The notes under the pieces were generated by a model. That model did not search any database. It was given only the letters and a program-made list of their open reading frames with translations, and had not been told where the DNA came from. From NCBI GenBank assembly GCA_016191165.1, contig JACPPF010000046.1, forward strand, positions 1 through 64,000: 64,000 bases of DNA, written 5' to 3'. The first letter of the stretch is position 1. Every line of letters starts with the position of its first letter. Shown in pieces: positions 7,671 through 16,803 of this stretch. The stretch is from Planctomycetota bacterium (GTDB taxonomy: Bacteria > Planctomycetota > Planctomycetia > Gemmatales > Gemmataceae). The position numbers were made by a program, and so were the translations under genes.

Positions 7671-9500
7671 CTAGCCAGGAAGAGCCGGGCGAGTCACCGC
7701 AATCCGTACCACGCCATAAACCAGGAACGCCGGCGTGACCAAACGCACGCGGCCGTTGGCGCTCGTTCCTTTCAATACGCCCACGTTCGGTTCCTCCGGG
7801 GTGAGCCATTCGATCTTGCCGAGTTTCAGGCCTCTGGGAAGTACCAGGTCAACGGCCACCGATTTCACGGCGCGGGGTTTTTCATCGGCAATGCCCCGGC
7901 CGCGATTGGGTGCGCCATCCTCGCGGGCGTAGTTGACGAAGTGCAAGACGAGCGCGTCCTTCGTTGACGTCTGGTCCAGCGAGATACGCACAGTCGGCGG
8001 CGCCTTGAATGCGCTCAACCCGGCGGGCAGGTCCGCGGACGCTTTCGTGACATCGACCACCGCCCGATAGCGTTTGCGAAGTGCTGGCGTCAGCAAATCA
8101 TCCGGCAACACATCGAAGAGGATGTGTTGATCCAGCAACGCTTTGCCGCGCTCCTTGAAGGCGGCGACGGCGGCGACATCGCCCGCATGGACCCGACTGC
8201 GTGGGAAAAGCAACAGCACCTCGCCTTGCGGCCGGCTGGCGCGGTAGAGGGCGTCGTGTTTGGCGAGGAAGCGGTAGTAGCGTGTGATTTCCTGGCGCGC
8301 CAGTGGATCCTTGAACTGCGTGTAGAAGCCCATCGGCGCGCCGCCGTTGGCCGCCATCTCGGCGATGGCGACGCGGATGCGCGTGTTTTCGTATTTGCCA
8401 AGCGTGAACGGCTTGTGCTCGAAGGCGCCGCGCAGGTACCGCGCTTGCAGCGTGCCCTCGCCGTAGTGCCCCTTGGAAAAATCGGTCCACGCCGCGGCAT
8501 CGCCGGTCGAATACCAGGCGTAATCTTCATCTCGGCCCCAGAGTTCCTTGGGCAGCAGGCAGCGCTCGTCGCCGTTGATCTGGTTGAAGTTGCCCAGGTG
8601 GTTCCATTGCGCGAGGATCAAATCCTTTCTGAGCGATCGGCCATATTTCACGAAGACCTCGTCGTAGGCCTCCTTGCAAGTGATTTGCGAGTAGCGCAAC
8701 ATCTCGCGCCGCAGAGGTGTTGATTCCTTGGGGTTGTGCCAGCCAACGATTTCGGTGAATTTGTGCTTGTCAACGTCGCGAATGGCGAATTGTTTTTCGA
8801 GTTCTCCGGGCTGATAGCGGTTCTTCAGATGGCTTTTGAAGCCGGCCTGGCAGTGCTCGCATAAGCAATTGTGCCTATAGTAATAATTGCTGATATAGCC
8901 ATCGACGCCGCGCTCGATGCCAGCCTTGACCCAGGCCTTGAGGACGGCGCGCCAGCCGGGGTTGTTGAGACAGCCCCAGTATTCCTTCATGCCGCCGATG
9001 AGGTAGGTCTTGTGAACGATCGGCGTGCCATCGGCGTTTTTCTGCATGAGGTCGAGCGGGTCCTTGGCGGGGCGCGGGCCGAAGGCTTTCTCGTCCCAGT
9101 GATCGCGATAGAATTTGAAGAAGCCGCGCGGGCCGTCTTTTGAGGTCGGGTCGCCGACCAGAAACTCCACGTTGAAATGCCCGACGACCTTGACTTTGCG
9201 CTGGTGCAGCTTGCCGTTGAGGTCGCGAAACCAGTCGCCGCATTCCTTCAGGCCTTGCACGGGAAAGTGCGCGGGGTAGCCCTTGTACTGCGGCGTAAGG
9301 GCCAGGCTCCAGAAATGGCCGCCGTAGAAACCGACCTGCACGACTTCGGGCCGGGCATCGTCAACGAAGGCAAGGTAGGCGGGATCGGCATAATCGGTCC
9401 AATGTGCGATCATGCGGCGGAATTCCAGCCGCGGCGGTTGGGCCTGGGTGGAGCCGACGATGGCGAGGAGAAGCAACGAACTGACGATGCGTGGGAACAT
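7671..9500 (-). CDS. Secreted glycoside-hydrolase-like TIM-barrel protein
   Basis: A 609-residue exported protein with a signal peptide in the first 20 residues (cleavage near QAQPPR). The main part resembles hypothetical glycosyl hydrolase/beta-galactosidase-like TIM-barrel proteins that planctomycetes encode in quantity. It has aromatic-rich strands (VVQVGFYGGHF, VDGYISNYYYRH), a CLCEHC segment near residue 215 that might bind metal, and a later ATPase-unlike beta-rich tail. I cannot point to the catalytic acids with certainty, so the substrate is unknown. It stands alone between trxB and a DUF4058-like gene, all on the minus strand. Confidence 0.6.
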   Translation of the reverse strand: MFPRIVSSLLLLAIVGSTQAQPPRLEFRRMIAHWTDYADPAYLAFVDDARPEVVQVGFYGGHFWSLALTPQYKGYPAHFPVQGLKECGDWFRDLNGKLHQRKVKVVGHFNVEFLVGDPTSKDGPRGFFKFYRDHWDEKAFGPRPAKDPLDLMQKNADGTPIVHKTYLIGGMKEYWGCLNNPGWRAVLKAWVKAGIERGVDGYISNYYYRHNCLCEHCQAGFKSHLKNRYQPGELEKQFAIRDVDKHKFTEIVGWHNPKESTPLRREMLRYSQITCKEAYDEVFVKYGRSLRKDLILAQWNHLGNFNQINGDERCLLPKELWGRDEDYAWYSTGDAAAWTDFSKGHYGEGTLQARYLRGAFEHKPFTLGKYENTRIRVAIAEMAANGGAPMGFYTQFKDPLARQEITRYYRFLAKHDALYRASRPQGEVLLLFPRSRVHAGDVAAVAAFKERGKALLDQHILFDVLPDDLLTPALRKRYRAVVDVTKASADLPAGLSAFKAPPTVRISLDQTSTKDALVLHFVNYAREDGAPNRGRGIADEKPRAVKSVAVDLVLPRGLKLGKIEWLTPEEPNVGVLKGTSANGRVRLVTPAFLVYGVVRIAVTRPALPG

Positions 9501-9515
9501 GAGCCACCTGGTGGG

Positions 9516-10229
9516 TTAGCAAGTTGCAGCGCCGCCGCCCTGACTTGTGCCGATCATGTGTTGCTGTTGGAGGGTATGGGCATAGGTTGCTTCCAGGTCG
9601 AGCTTGATACACGGCCCATTCTTGAGCCAAAACGGCAGGGTCGGCAGGGAGTCGCCCAGGGCCAGTGGATGATGCCACGTCTCAAACGTTGGTTCCTCAC
9701 CGTGTAGGCCGGGACGATAGGCGGCAGCCCATAGGTCCGAGGGAGTCACCGTAAGGTCGGTCACCCGCTGAACCAATGCCGCGTCCAGATCGGCCTTGCG
9801 GCTCGTGACCAGATCCACGACGATCAGGCCCATCGCCTGTTGCAAGTAGCTGGCACATTTCGACACGAAGGCATCGCGCGTCTGAGGGCGCTCCTTGTTG
9901 GCTGGGCTGACGAGTTCGATGGCGCCGACCAGCACCGGGCCGGCCTCTGAATTGTAAACCGCGATCTCGACGACATCCGTGACCAGGGCCATCGGCGCCG
10001 TCAGGGTTGGCGCCGGCGGGGTCCAGCTAGCGAACCCGTTCTTCGCCCCCTGTTCTTCGAATGCCGCCACGTCGATCTCGATGTTAAACTCGACATTTGG
10101 GTCCGCGAAATATCCCGCGGGCAACTGGCGGTTCAGGTCCAGGGCGATCACGGATGCCCACACGGAATGAAACGCGTGCCATTGGCGGCGCTCACTCAGT
10201 GGTGGGTGGAAATGATCGAGCAGCGGCAT
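9516..10229 (-). CDS. DUF4058-like protein
   Basis: A 237-residue cytoplasmic protein beginning MPLLDHFHPPL, the start typical of a family abundant in planctomycetes and cyanobacteria, usually annotated DUF4058. The middle region IELVSPANK followed by GLIVVDLV resembles the core of PD-(D/E)XK/Uma2-like nuclease folds, but I see no complete catalytic set, so nuclease activity is not claimed. It lies 15 bp upstream of the secreted hydrolase gene on the same strand and is divergent from the esterase gene at 10323. Confidence 0.65.
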   Translation of the reverse strand: MPLLDHFHPPLSERRQWHAFHSVWASVIALDLNRQLPAGYFADPNVEFNIEIDVAAFEEQGAKNGFASWTPPAPTLTAPMALVTDVVEIAVYNSEAGPVLVGAIELVSPANKERPQTRDAFVSKCASYLQQAMGLIVVDLVTSRKADLDAALVQRVTDLTVTPSDLWAAAYRPGLHGEEPTFETWHHPLALGDSLPTLPFWLKNGPCIKLDLEATYAHTLQQQHMIGTSQGGGAATC

Positions 10230-10322
10230 CGCGATCCCCGAGATTGAACCGGTTTCGATTTTGTCCGAAGCTTTCGCTATTATAACGAAGATGCTTTGGT
10301 TTTGTCAGACGGGGGACTGGCC

Positions 10323-11192
10323 ATGAAATGGAATCCGGGATTTATTCTTGTGTGCCTTTTTGGTTGGGTAGCGTCCACGGCCGCCCAGGACAACTATCAA
10401 CTCGGCCCCGACTCGATGCGTCAGCCAGGCGTGCCCGAGGGCGCCGTCACGAAACTGCCGGCATGGAAGAGCAAAGTCTTTCCTGGCACCGTGCGCGACT
10501 GGTGGACCTACGTCCCCGCACAATACGACGGCAGTACCCCCGCGTGCGTCATGGTCTTTCAGGACGGCGGCAGCTATGTCAGTGAGAAAGCCTCCTTCCG
10601 CGTGCCGATCGTTTTCGATAATCTCATCCACAAAAAAAAAATGCCCGTCACCATCGGCATCTTCATTCAGCCTGGCAATGTTCCCGGCAGTGGTCCGGGC
10701 AAGCGGAGTCGCAGCAACCGCAGCTTCGAATACGACCGCCTGTCCGATCAGTATGCGACGTTCCTTGAAAAGGAAATCCTCCCCGAAGTGGGCAAAAAAT
10801 ACAAGCTGCGCCAGGATGCCGCCGGGCGCGCCATCGGCGGCATCTCGTCGGGCGGCATCTGCGCCTTCACCGTCGCGTGGGAGCGTCCCGATCTGTTCAG
10901 CAAGGTCCTCTCTCACGTCGGCAGCTTCACGAACATCCGCGGCGGCGATGTCTACCCGAGCCTGATCCGCAAGACCGAACCCAAACCGATCCGCGTCTTC
11001 CTCCAGGACGGGTCGGGCGATCTCAACAATCTGCACGGCAGCTGGCCGCTCGCCAATCAATCGATGGCGGCCGCCTTGAAGGTCATGGAATATGACTACC
11101 GGTTTGAGTTCGGCACCGGCGGGCACAACGGCCGACACGGCGGCGCCATCCTGCCCGATTCGTTGCGCTGGTTGTGGCGGGGCGTTAAGTGA
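10323..11192 (+). CDS. Secreted alpha/beta-hydrolase esterase (esterase D/Fes-like)
   Basis: A 289-residue exported esterase. The signal peptide ends near residue 21 (TAAQDN). The nucleophile elbow is GISSGG, and the oxyanion segment [10 protein letters not shown] and a C-terminal GGHNGRHGG histidine fit the enterochelin-esterase/feruloyl-esterase-like family. The likely substrates are plant or polysaccharide esters, but this is inferred. The start ATG 10323 has a GGGGG run upstream. A run of ten A residues (10632-10641) encodes HKKKM. It is followed after 50 bp by a beta-propeller-type gene, so the two may form a small extracellular operon. Confidence 0.82.
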   Translation: MKWNPGFILVCLFGWVASTAAQDNYQLGPDSMRQPGVPEGAVTKLPAWKSKVFPGTVRDWWTYVPAQYDGSTPACVMVFQDGGSYVSEKASFRVPIVFDNLIHKKKMPVTIGIFIQPGNVPGSGPGKRSRSNRSFEYDRLSDQYATFLEKEILPEVGKKYKLRQDAAGRAIGGISSGGICAFTVAWERPDLFSKVLSHVGSFTNIRGGDVYPSLIRKTEPKPIRVFLQDGSGDLNNLHGSWPLANQSMAAALKVMEYDYRFEFGTGGHNGRHGGAILPDSLRWLWRGVK

Positions 11193-11196
11193 ATAG

Positions 11197-11234
11197 CAAG
11201 CCCGATGGTGAGCGAAGCGAATCGTTGGGACGGA
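11197..11234. repeat. Short REP-like sequence with GAGCGAAGCGAA core
   Basis: CCCGATGGTGAGCGAAGCGA between two plus-strand genes. The same core occurs at 55684-55716 (CCCCGGGGTGAGCGAAGCGA), and a degenerate form lies at 2562-2650 next to ahpD. Confidence 0.5.
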
Positions 11235-11242
11235 GGCGTGCG

Positions 11243-12010
11243 ATGAAGAAAGCGATGCTGGTAGTCGTTTTTACGGGGTTCTCGGTCGTACCGTTGTGGG
11301 GCCAGGACATCCCTCTGGCGAAGATTCTCGTCGCCAGGGAGGGCTGGCATGAGGCGGCCAAGGGAGTGAAGGGCATCACGTTCCTTGATGCCGAGCCGAG
11401 CGGGGATGTCGCCATCTACACCGGCGAGCGGACGCATGTCCTGCGCTCCGGCGACAAGCTCGAAAAGTTGCGCCTGCCGCCGGCGATTATTCCTCCGAAG
11501 GATTATCAGACCGTGAAGACCCGGGCCGGTGCGCGCTACCAGCTCGACAAGGATCGAAAAGTCGTGGAGGTTTCCATCGGCAAAAAGAAAGTCGTGTTGA
11601 AGCTGCCCGGCCTTCGGGCGCCCAACTGTTTGGCCTCTTGGCCCGACGAAGGCCATCTCGTCATCGGCGAGAGCGATGGCGCCTACCTTTGGGCCGTGCG
11701 TATCGAAAAGGACGGCTCGCTCGGGCCAGGCGATCGCTACTATTCGCTGCGTGTCCGCAAGGGGGAAAGGCTCCCTGTGACCGCGATCACCATGGACGCG
11801 AGCTACCTGCTTTACGCCTGTACGCCGCTGGGGGTGCAGGTGTTTGATCCCACGGGCCGGCTTTCCGGCGTCATCGCGATGCCGTCGAAGGAAACGATGA
11901 CCGCGATCACAATCGGCGGCGCCAAGGCCGATACGCTCTTTGTCGCCGCCGGAGACCGAATCTGGGCCCGCCGCATCATGGGCAAAGCCGCGTACACGAT
12001 CAAGAAATAA
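11243..12010 (+). CDS. Secreted SMP-30/gluconolactonase-like beta-propeller fragment protein
   Basis: A 255-residue exported protein with an N-terminal signal (MKKAMLVVVF, cleavage after WGQ). The body is made of short beta-strand repeats ending in D/G turns, and the last 70 residues (TAITMDASYLLYACTPLGVQVFDPTG) resemble blades of SMP-30/gluconolactonase propellers. The N-terminal half does not clearly match. The start ATG 11243 follows GGAGG. It probably works in the periplasm with the esterase just upstream. The exact reaction is unknown. Confidence 0.6.
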   Translation: MKKAMLVVVFTGFSVVPLWGQDIPLAKILVAREGWHEAAKGVKGITFLDAEPSGDVAIYTGERTHVLRSGDKLEKLRLPPAIIPPKDYQTVKTRAGARYQLDKDRKVVEVSIGKKKVVLKLPGLRAPNCLASWPDEGHLVIGESDGAYLWAVRIEKDGSLGPGDRYYSLRVRKGERLPVTAITMDASYLLYACTPLGVQVFDPTGRLSGVIAMPSKETMTAITIGGAKADTLFVAAGDRIWARRIMGKAAYTIKK

Positions 12011-12027
12011 TGAGGGCTCCGCATGGG

Positions 12028-12399
12028 CTACGTCCCGGAAGGCGGCGGTCCGACCTCGTAGCCCAGGCCATGTAACTTCTTCGCAAATCGATCGCCCGCG
12101 GCAATCGCCTCGGCGGAATCGACCTTCGCATGTTGAATTGCCGTGTACCAGTAGCGCTGGCGATCGCGCGGCGGCAGGTCCCCGGGTTCGAGGCCAATTT
12201 CCTTCACCGCGTCGGGATCCCAGCGCACCTTTTTGAGCCAGGATGCCAGGTCACGCCAGGTAATGCCGTTGGAAGCGACCACCTTGTCGCTTAGGCGGGT
12301 GATCTTACGTCCAATCATCACGTGCAAAAACCCCAGGAGGTGTCCCTTTGTATGGCCGCCTTTTTTGAGTGTGTCCAAAAGTGCCGAAAGAGCATCCAT
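12028..12399 (-). CDS. Small conserved Gemmataceae-type protein
   Basis: A 123-residue protein beginning MDALSALLDTLKKGG and including GHLLGFLHVMIGRKIT. This pattern is familiar to me from uncharacterised Gemmata-group proteins, but I know of no function. It is soluble, basic and without a signal peptide. The start ATG 12399 is set by GGAGG just upstream; the longer frame to 12504 has no ribosome-binding site. It converges with the propeller gene, with only 17 bp between stops. Confidence 0.65.
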   Translation of the reverse strand: MDALSALLDTLKKGGHTKGHLLGFLHVMIGRKITRLSDKVVASNGITWRDLASWLKKVRWDPDAVKEIGLEPGDLPPRDRQRYWYTAIQHAKVDSAEAIAAGDRFAKKLHGLGYEVGPPPSGT

Positions 12400-13128
12400 A
12401 CTAAGGCCTCCGGCCGAGTCCTTGGTTGAGGGACAAATGCTTCCATTTTTGGAATGGCGATTATTGACAATCCAGTAATTTCGCTTATTTACCCATCTTA
12501 TCAAAAGCGCCTGTCGTGCCTACCGCAAATGTTGCGAAACAAGCAAACTATCCATTTTTCCCGAACTTCGCTGGCCTTTTATCTTGCGGAAAAATTAGCT
12601 GCCTTGCGTTGGTGGCAGCTGTAAAGGCGGGCTGGTAGAAATCCGTCAATTCTCGCGTGCCAACAATCAGCGCGCCACCGGGCTTTTCCCGGCAGTGAAC
12701 CATGCCCGATCGGGATGCACTGCGGGGACAAGCCCGGCGGTTCGCTGTAACCTTCACCTGAACGAAGCCGAATCGAATCTCACCTCTCAACTTCTGCGCA
12801 CCACGCGAAGAACTTTTGGGGCAGCCGACATCGAGTCTTTGTTTCTCGCAAAGACGCAAAGGACGCAAAGAAAAACAAGCGAACGCAAGACGAGGAGCAC
12901 AAACTGAGAGGGGACAATTACGGGTGATTCCCTCTCTTTGATTTCCTTTGCGTCCTTGGCGCCTTTGCGAGAACTCAAATTCTGTGCACTCGGTTTCCCG
13001 GTTGCGGCTCGGCCGCGTTGGGCTGGACAAACGCAGCTGGAAATCTGAAATGGCGGGGCGTAACACAAACAAGGATGGACGCCTGGTAGGACCTTGGGTT
13101 CGGACAATCGCGCGACAAGGAGTTCTTC
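12400..13128. other. Long intergenic region with an inverted repeat
   Basis: Between two divergent genes. The open frames here lack family features, and the 174-codon minus-strand frame reads through the inverted repeat at 12843-12973. The first 150 bp are AT-rich and probably hold the promoter of the small minus-strand gene, though no clear box pair was found. Confidence 0.55.
12843..12973. repeat. Inverted repeat with GCAAAGACGCAAAGG arms
   Basis: The left arm TTCTCGCAAAGACGCAAAGG (12843-12870 overall) and the right arm CTTTGCGTCCTTGGCGCC through GAGAA (12946-12973) are near reverse complements separated by 75 bp. This type of motif is a widely dispersed intergenic palindrome in several bacterial phyla. 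Confidence 0.75.
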
Positions 13129-14091
13129 ATGCCACACCCCGCTTTCGATCGTTCCCGACTCAAGATTCAACCTCTCGCGCGCCGGCAGCACGATCTCGAT
13201 TTTTCTACCCTTCTATCGTTGGCGGCAGCACGGCCCGCGTTTTTCCACGCCGCGCTACCGGTTCTGGGTCAGCGCCTGAAGGACGCCAAAAAACGCGGGG
13301 CCTCATGCATTGTGCTGATGGGCGCGCATGTCTTACGCGCTGGCGTGTCGCGTTACTTGATCGACATGATGGAGCGCGGCGACTTGACCCATCTGGCGAT
13401 GAACGGAGCTGGGCCAATTCACGACTGGGAATTTGCTCTCATCGGTGCGACGACCGAAAGCGTGGCCCGTTATATTCAGACCGGGGAGTTCGGTCTGTGG
13501 GAAGAAACGGGGCGAATCAACGATGCCATAAAGCGCGGGGCCGACGCGGGCTTGGGCCTGGGGGAGGCGATTGGGCGGGCGATTCTCGATGGCCCATTTC
13601 CGCACAAGGACATCAGCGTCCTGGCTGCCGCGGCGCGGCTGGGCGTGCCGGTGACGGTCCATGTCGGCGTGGGCTACGATATCATCCACGAACATCCCAA
13701 CTGCGACGGCGCCGCCCTGGGCCAGACCAGTTATCAAGATTTCCTGATCTTCACCCAGAGCGTCACCAACCTCGAAGGCGGCGTCGTCCTGAGCCTCGGT
13801 TCCGCAGTCATGGGGCCGGAGGTCTATCTCAAGGCCCTGGCCATGGCGCGCAACGTGGCCCATCAAGAGGGGCGGGAGATTCGCCGGTTCACCACGGGCG
13901 TTTTCGACCTGATTGCCATCGACGACGATCACCGCACGCAGGCGCCCAAAACCGATCCGCGCTACTACTATCGGCCCTGGAAGACGATCCTCGTTCGCAC
14001 GGTTGCCGACGGCGGTGAAAGCTTCTACATTCAGGGCGATCACCGCGACACGATTCCGTGCCTGTATCACGCGATTCGGCAGGCCTTCTAG
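13129..14091 (+). CDS. Rossmann-type protein of uncertain function (possibly deoxyhypusine-synthase-like)
   Basis: A 320-residue cytoplasmic protein. Conserved-looking blocks are LMGAHVLRAGVSRYLID (residues 64-80), AMNGAGPIHDWEFAL, GLGLGEAIGRAI, VTVHVGVGYDIIHEHP and LSLGSAVMGPEVYLKAL. These glycine-rich strand-turn-helix units suggest nucleotide binding. I recall bacterial relatives annotated as deoxyhypusine synthase-like, but the catalytic lysine region is not evident, so the name is tentative. The start ATG 13129 has AAGGAG seven bases upstream. It stands alone and converges with the HtrA gene across a perfect 16-bp palindrome. Confidence 0.75.
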   Translation: MPHPAFDRSRLKIQPLARRQHDLDFSTLLSLAAARPAFFHAALPVLGQRLKDAKKRGASCIVLMGAHVLRAGVSRYLIDMMERGDLTHLAMNGAGPIHDWEFALIGATTESVARYIQTGEFGLWEETGRINDAIKRGADAGLGLGEAIGRAILDGPFPHKDISVLAAAARLGVPVTVHVGVGYDIIHEHPNCDGAALGQTSYQDFLIFTQSVTNLEGGVVLSLGSAVMGPEVYLKALAMARNVAHQEGREIRRFTTGVFDLIAIDDDHRTQAPKTDPRYYYRPWKTILVRTVADGGESFYIQGDHRDTIPCLYHAIRQAF

Positions 14092-14097
14092 CCGCAT

Positions 14098-14139
14098 GCG
14101 GCTTGGCGTTCGCCTGGCGCCATGCGAACGCCAAGCCGC
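14098..14139. repeat. Palindrome of family C between convergent genes
   Basis: GCGGCTTGGCGTTCGC (14098-14113) and GCGAACGCCAAGCCGC (14124-14139) are perfect reverse complements around the loop CTGGCGCCAT. Related palindromes with a GGCGCC loop occur at several gene ends in this window. It may serve as a bidirectional terminator. Confidence 0.8.
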
Positions 14140-14155
14140 AAGGGGGTATACGGGT

Positions 14156-15283
14156 TCAATCGGTACGAAAGCGTGTCTGCGCTTTCGACCAATCGCCGAC
14201 GACGGCTTCGAGCGTCGTGTTCGAGCGTTCGCGCCACACCTGCATGCGGACGCGCTGGCCCGGGTTCAGGTTGCTGATCAAGTTGATCAGGTGGTTCTCA
14301 TTGCGGATTGCGATGTTTTCCACTTGCAATATCACATCTTGCGCTCGCAGGCCTGAATCGGCGGCGGGGGTGCCAGCGTAGACCTTTTCCACCATGGCGC
14401 CGCGCACGCGATCAAGACCGAGCTTGAGCGCGTCATTCGGGTCGAACGTCAAGACCAGTTGCATGCCAAGGTAGCCCCGCTGGACGGAGCCTTGCTGGAG
14501 AAGCTGGTTCATCACCCGCTTGACGAGATTGGAAGGGATGCTGAAAGCAACGCCGCTGTTGGACCCGTTGTGCGAGGCGATGGCGGTGTTGATGCCGATC
14601 ACCTCACCCTTCATGTCGATGAGCGGACCACCGCTGGAGCCTGGATTGATGGCTGCGTCGGTCTGCAGGAATTCCTTGATGCGAATCGTGTTGCCCAGCG
14701 TGACCTGGCCGCGATCGCGCGCGCTGATGATGCCGTGCGTGACGGACTGGTTCAAGCCGAACGGGCTGCCGATGGCCAGCACCCAGCGGCCCACGCGGGC
14801 GGTGTCGCTGTTGCCCAGGGTCGCGGTGGGCAGGACGTTGGCGCTGTTGATCGCCAGGACGGCCAGGTCGCTTTCCGGATCGGCGTGCACCGCCGTGGGA
14901 CGAAACACCCGGCCATCGCGAAGCTGGATGGTGATCTGCTCGTTTTTCGATTGCCCGACGACGTGGTTGTTGGTGATTATGAAATACCCCGCCTTGACAT
15001 TACTCTTCACGATGACGCCCGAGCCGGATTCCTCCACGGGTTTGCCTTTTCCCGTTGCGGTGACCTTGGCCGGCTTGAGCGCCTCGACGGAGACGACGGC
15101 GGGCAGGACCTTGTTGGCGACCGCCTCGAAGCGGTCACTCAGCAGGGCGAGCGGATCGGCGGCAGGCGGGCCGCCTGGCTGCGCGGCGAGCGGCGAGCCA
15201 AACTGGAGCGGGACATGGAAGACGACGCCGGTCGTGAGCAACAAGGCGCCGGCCGCCAGGCAAGGCAAGATCATTCGTTTCAT
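14156..15283 (-). CDS. HtrA/DegP-family periplasmic serine protease
   Basis: A 375-residue envelope protease for misfolded proteins. It has an N-terminal signal or anchor (MKRMILPCLAAGALLLTTGV), a trypsin-like domain with His107 (TNNHVVG), Asp139 (ESDLAVL) and Ser217 (NPGSSGGP), and one PDZ domain at about 265-360 (GYLGMQLV through VQVWRE). One PDZ rather than two makes it DegS/HhoA-like. It converges with the Rossmann-type gene. No heat-shock element was recognised. Confidence 0.92.
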   Translation of the reverse strand: MKRMILPCLAAGALLLTTGVVFHVPLQFGSPLAAQPGGPPAADPLALLSDRFEAVANKVLPAVVSVEALKPAKVTATGKGKPVEESGSGVIVKSNVKAGYFIITNNHVVGQSKNEQITIQLRDGRVFRPTAVHADPESDLAVLAINSANVLPTATLGNSDTARVGRWVLAIGSPFGLNQSVTHGIISARDRGQVTLGNTIRIKEFLQTDAAINPGSSGGPLIDMKGEVIGINTAIASHNGSNSGVAFSIPSNLVKRVMNQLLQQGSVQRGYLGMQLVLTFDPNDALKLGLDRVRGAMVEKVYAGTPAADSGLRAQDVILQVENIAIRNENHLINLISNLNPGQRVRMQVWRERSNTTLEAVVGDWSKAQTRFRTD

Positions 15284-15517
15284 GGATGGAGTCCACCCCT
15301 GGTTGACGAACCCATGACAGCCGTGTCGCGCGTGATTCGTGTGTGTGAATTGGAAACAACACAGTTTTCAGGAACCTGCCCGCGAGGGAGCAGTGGGCCG
15401 CCGACGGGATATGATTTCGTCAGCACGCAATTGTAGCGGGCAACTTGAAGGCAAATCAGAAAAACGATGGGGTGGGCCAAAAAAAATTGCCAGCCGCCAT
15501 CCTATAAACGCGAAAGG

Positions 15518-15545
15518 CTCGCCATTTTCACAGCGAGCCTCTCAT
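15518..15545 (-). terminator. Stem-loop after the DksA/TraR-type gene
   Basis: AGGCTCGC and GCGAGCCT pair around a short loop just downstream of the minus-strand stop at 15562. The T-tract after it is poor (TTTCGCGTTT), so termination is likely but not certain. Confidence 0.5.
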
Positions 15546-15561
15546 GCAATTTGCGCAGCCG

Positions 15562-16026
15562 TTACTTGGAGTAATCCATCTCGAGCTGGGAGAGATCGAC
15601 CTCGCGCGGCTCGCGCATGCGGGCCTCGACATCCGACACCCGCTCCCAGCTTGCGGAACCCGGACCACTTCCCCACTCGCCCGTGCTTTCCATCTCACGC
15701 TGGCACTGAATGCAAGTCGTGCTGAACGGCAAGGCGTTCAGACGGGCCACCGGGATTTTCTTCTGGCAACCTTCGCACAACCCATAGGTTCCCTGCTTCA
15801 GCATCGCTAGAGCTCGGTCGATCTTCATCAATTCGCGCGATTCGAGCTCGGCCAACTGGGAGGAAACCTCCTCGCCACAGGACTCGAACGCCTGATCGGC
15901 GCTATCGCCCAGTTCGCGGTTGCGTTGCAGTAAATCCTTCAGCCCGCCACCCATGCGCCGAAGCAATTCGTCCCGGCGATCGATCAACGATTTGTGGAGG
16001 CCAAGCAATGCGTCACGACGTGCCAT
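15562..16026 (-). CDS. DksA/TraR-type C4 zinc-finger protein
   Basis: A 154-residue protein with a helical N-terminal coiled coil (about residues 10-80) and a C-terminal C4 zinc finger, CEGC at 84-87 and CIQC at 105-108, the layout of the DksA/TraR family that binds the RNA polymerase secondary channel. The aspartates expected at the coiled-coil tip of DksA are not clearly placed, so a true DksA role in the stringent response is uncertain. The start ATG 16026 has AAAGGTGGTGAG upstream. The leader contains a nested hairpin at 16053-16086 that could regulate expression. Confidence 0.85.
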   Translation of the reverse strand: MARRDALLGLHKSLIDRRDELLRRMGGGLKDLLQRNRELGDSADQAFESCGEEVSSQLAELESRELMKIDRALAMLKQGTYGLCEGCQKKIPVARLNALPFSTTCIQCQREMESTGEWGSGPGSASWERVSDVEARMREPREVDLSQLEMDYSK

Positions 16027-16803
16027 AGCTCACCACCTTTCTTTTTACTTGGGAAGGACAGGCGTCACGCCTTAATCTTGTCCTTCAGGACCACGGAAAC
16101 AAAACGCGAAACCCAAAGAGCAACTTGCATACCGTTGCGATCGAAAAAAAAGCGCCAGATGAGTTTCGTTATCAAATCCCCTTTTTGCCAAAGGACTTAG
16201 GGTTAGGCGTTTTCAGAAACCCAAGCCCCTAACGTCAAAGAATAAGACGGTTGGACTGCCTGTTTGGACGTAGTCGTGCGCGAAATTGACCAAACCCTGG
16301 CGTCGCTCCAGTATACTCGACAAATCGGGGGCGAACCGAACCTTGGAACCCCAACCTGGAACAATTCCGCCGACTCTCACGGTTTTCCCGGCATTCTCGA
16401 ACAACCTCGAACGCCCGTGAAGTCCGAACTTGCGCCCGGCGAGCCGCGTAATCGCCAGGTTGATGGCGCCGTCTCATCCACTGGCCGCTAACGCCAGTCG
16501 GGTTAGGGATCTGATCCAAGTTCGGATTTACTGAAAGATTCGCTTTTAGGTGGCAGTCAGGTGGGAGGCATCCTGCCGATGCGTTCCTTCGCAAATCCAC
16601 TATCCTAATATCCCGGAATATACCAACCTGGGTCGCCCTGTCAAGCCAGTTTTTCACGTTTATCAAAAATGCCCCCTTCATTAAATATTAACAATAGTGA
16701 ACTACCTCGGGCGGACCAAACCAGCAAAGCCTTGACGCGAACCCGAATCCACGGTACGACGCCTGATTGTTGGTGGAAACCTCCCGGTGAGTGAATCGCG
16801 GAT
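16027..16803. other. 777-bp intergenic region with no convincing gene
   Basis: Divergent promoter region between the DksA/TraR-type gene and the M1-peptidase gene. The 148-codon frame on the minus strand has no recognisable features. The leader hairpin GAAGGACA (16053-16060) with TGTCCTTC (16079-16086), enclosing GGCG/CGCC, is the clearest structure. A TTGACC and a TATACT occur at 16286 and 16312, but at 20-bp spacing they are a poor promoter. Confidence 0.5.

Noticed and set aside
12548..13072. 174-codon minus-strand frame
   Set aside because: Its second half is the inverted repeat at 12843-12973; no family resemblance.
16286..16317. Promoter with TTGACC and TATACT
   Set aside because: The spacing is 20 bp, too long for a standard sigma-70 promoter.
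16235..16681. 148-codon minus-strand frame in the gap
   Set aside because: No ribosome-binding site, atypical composition and no domain.
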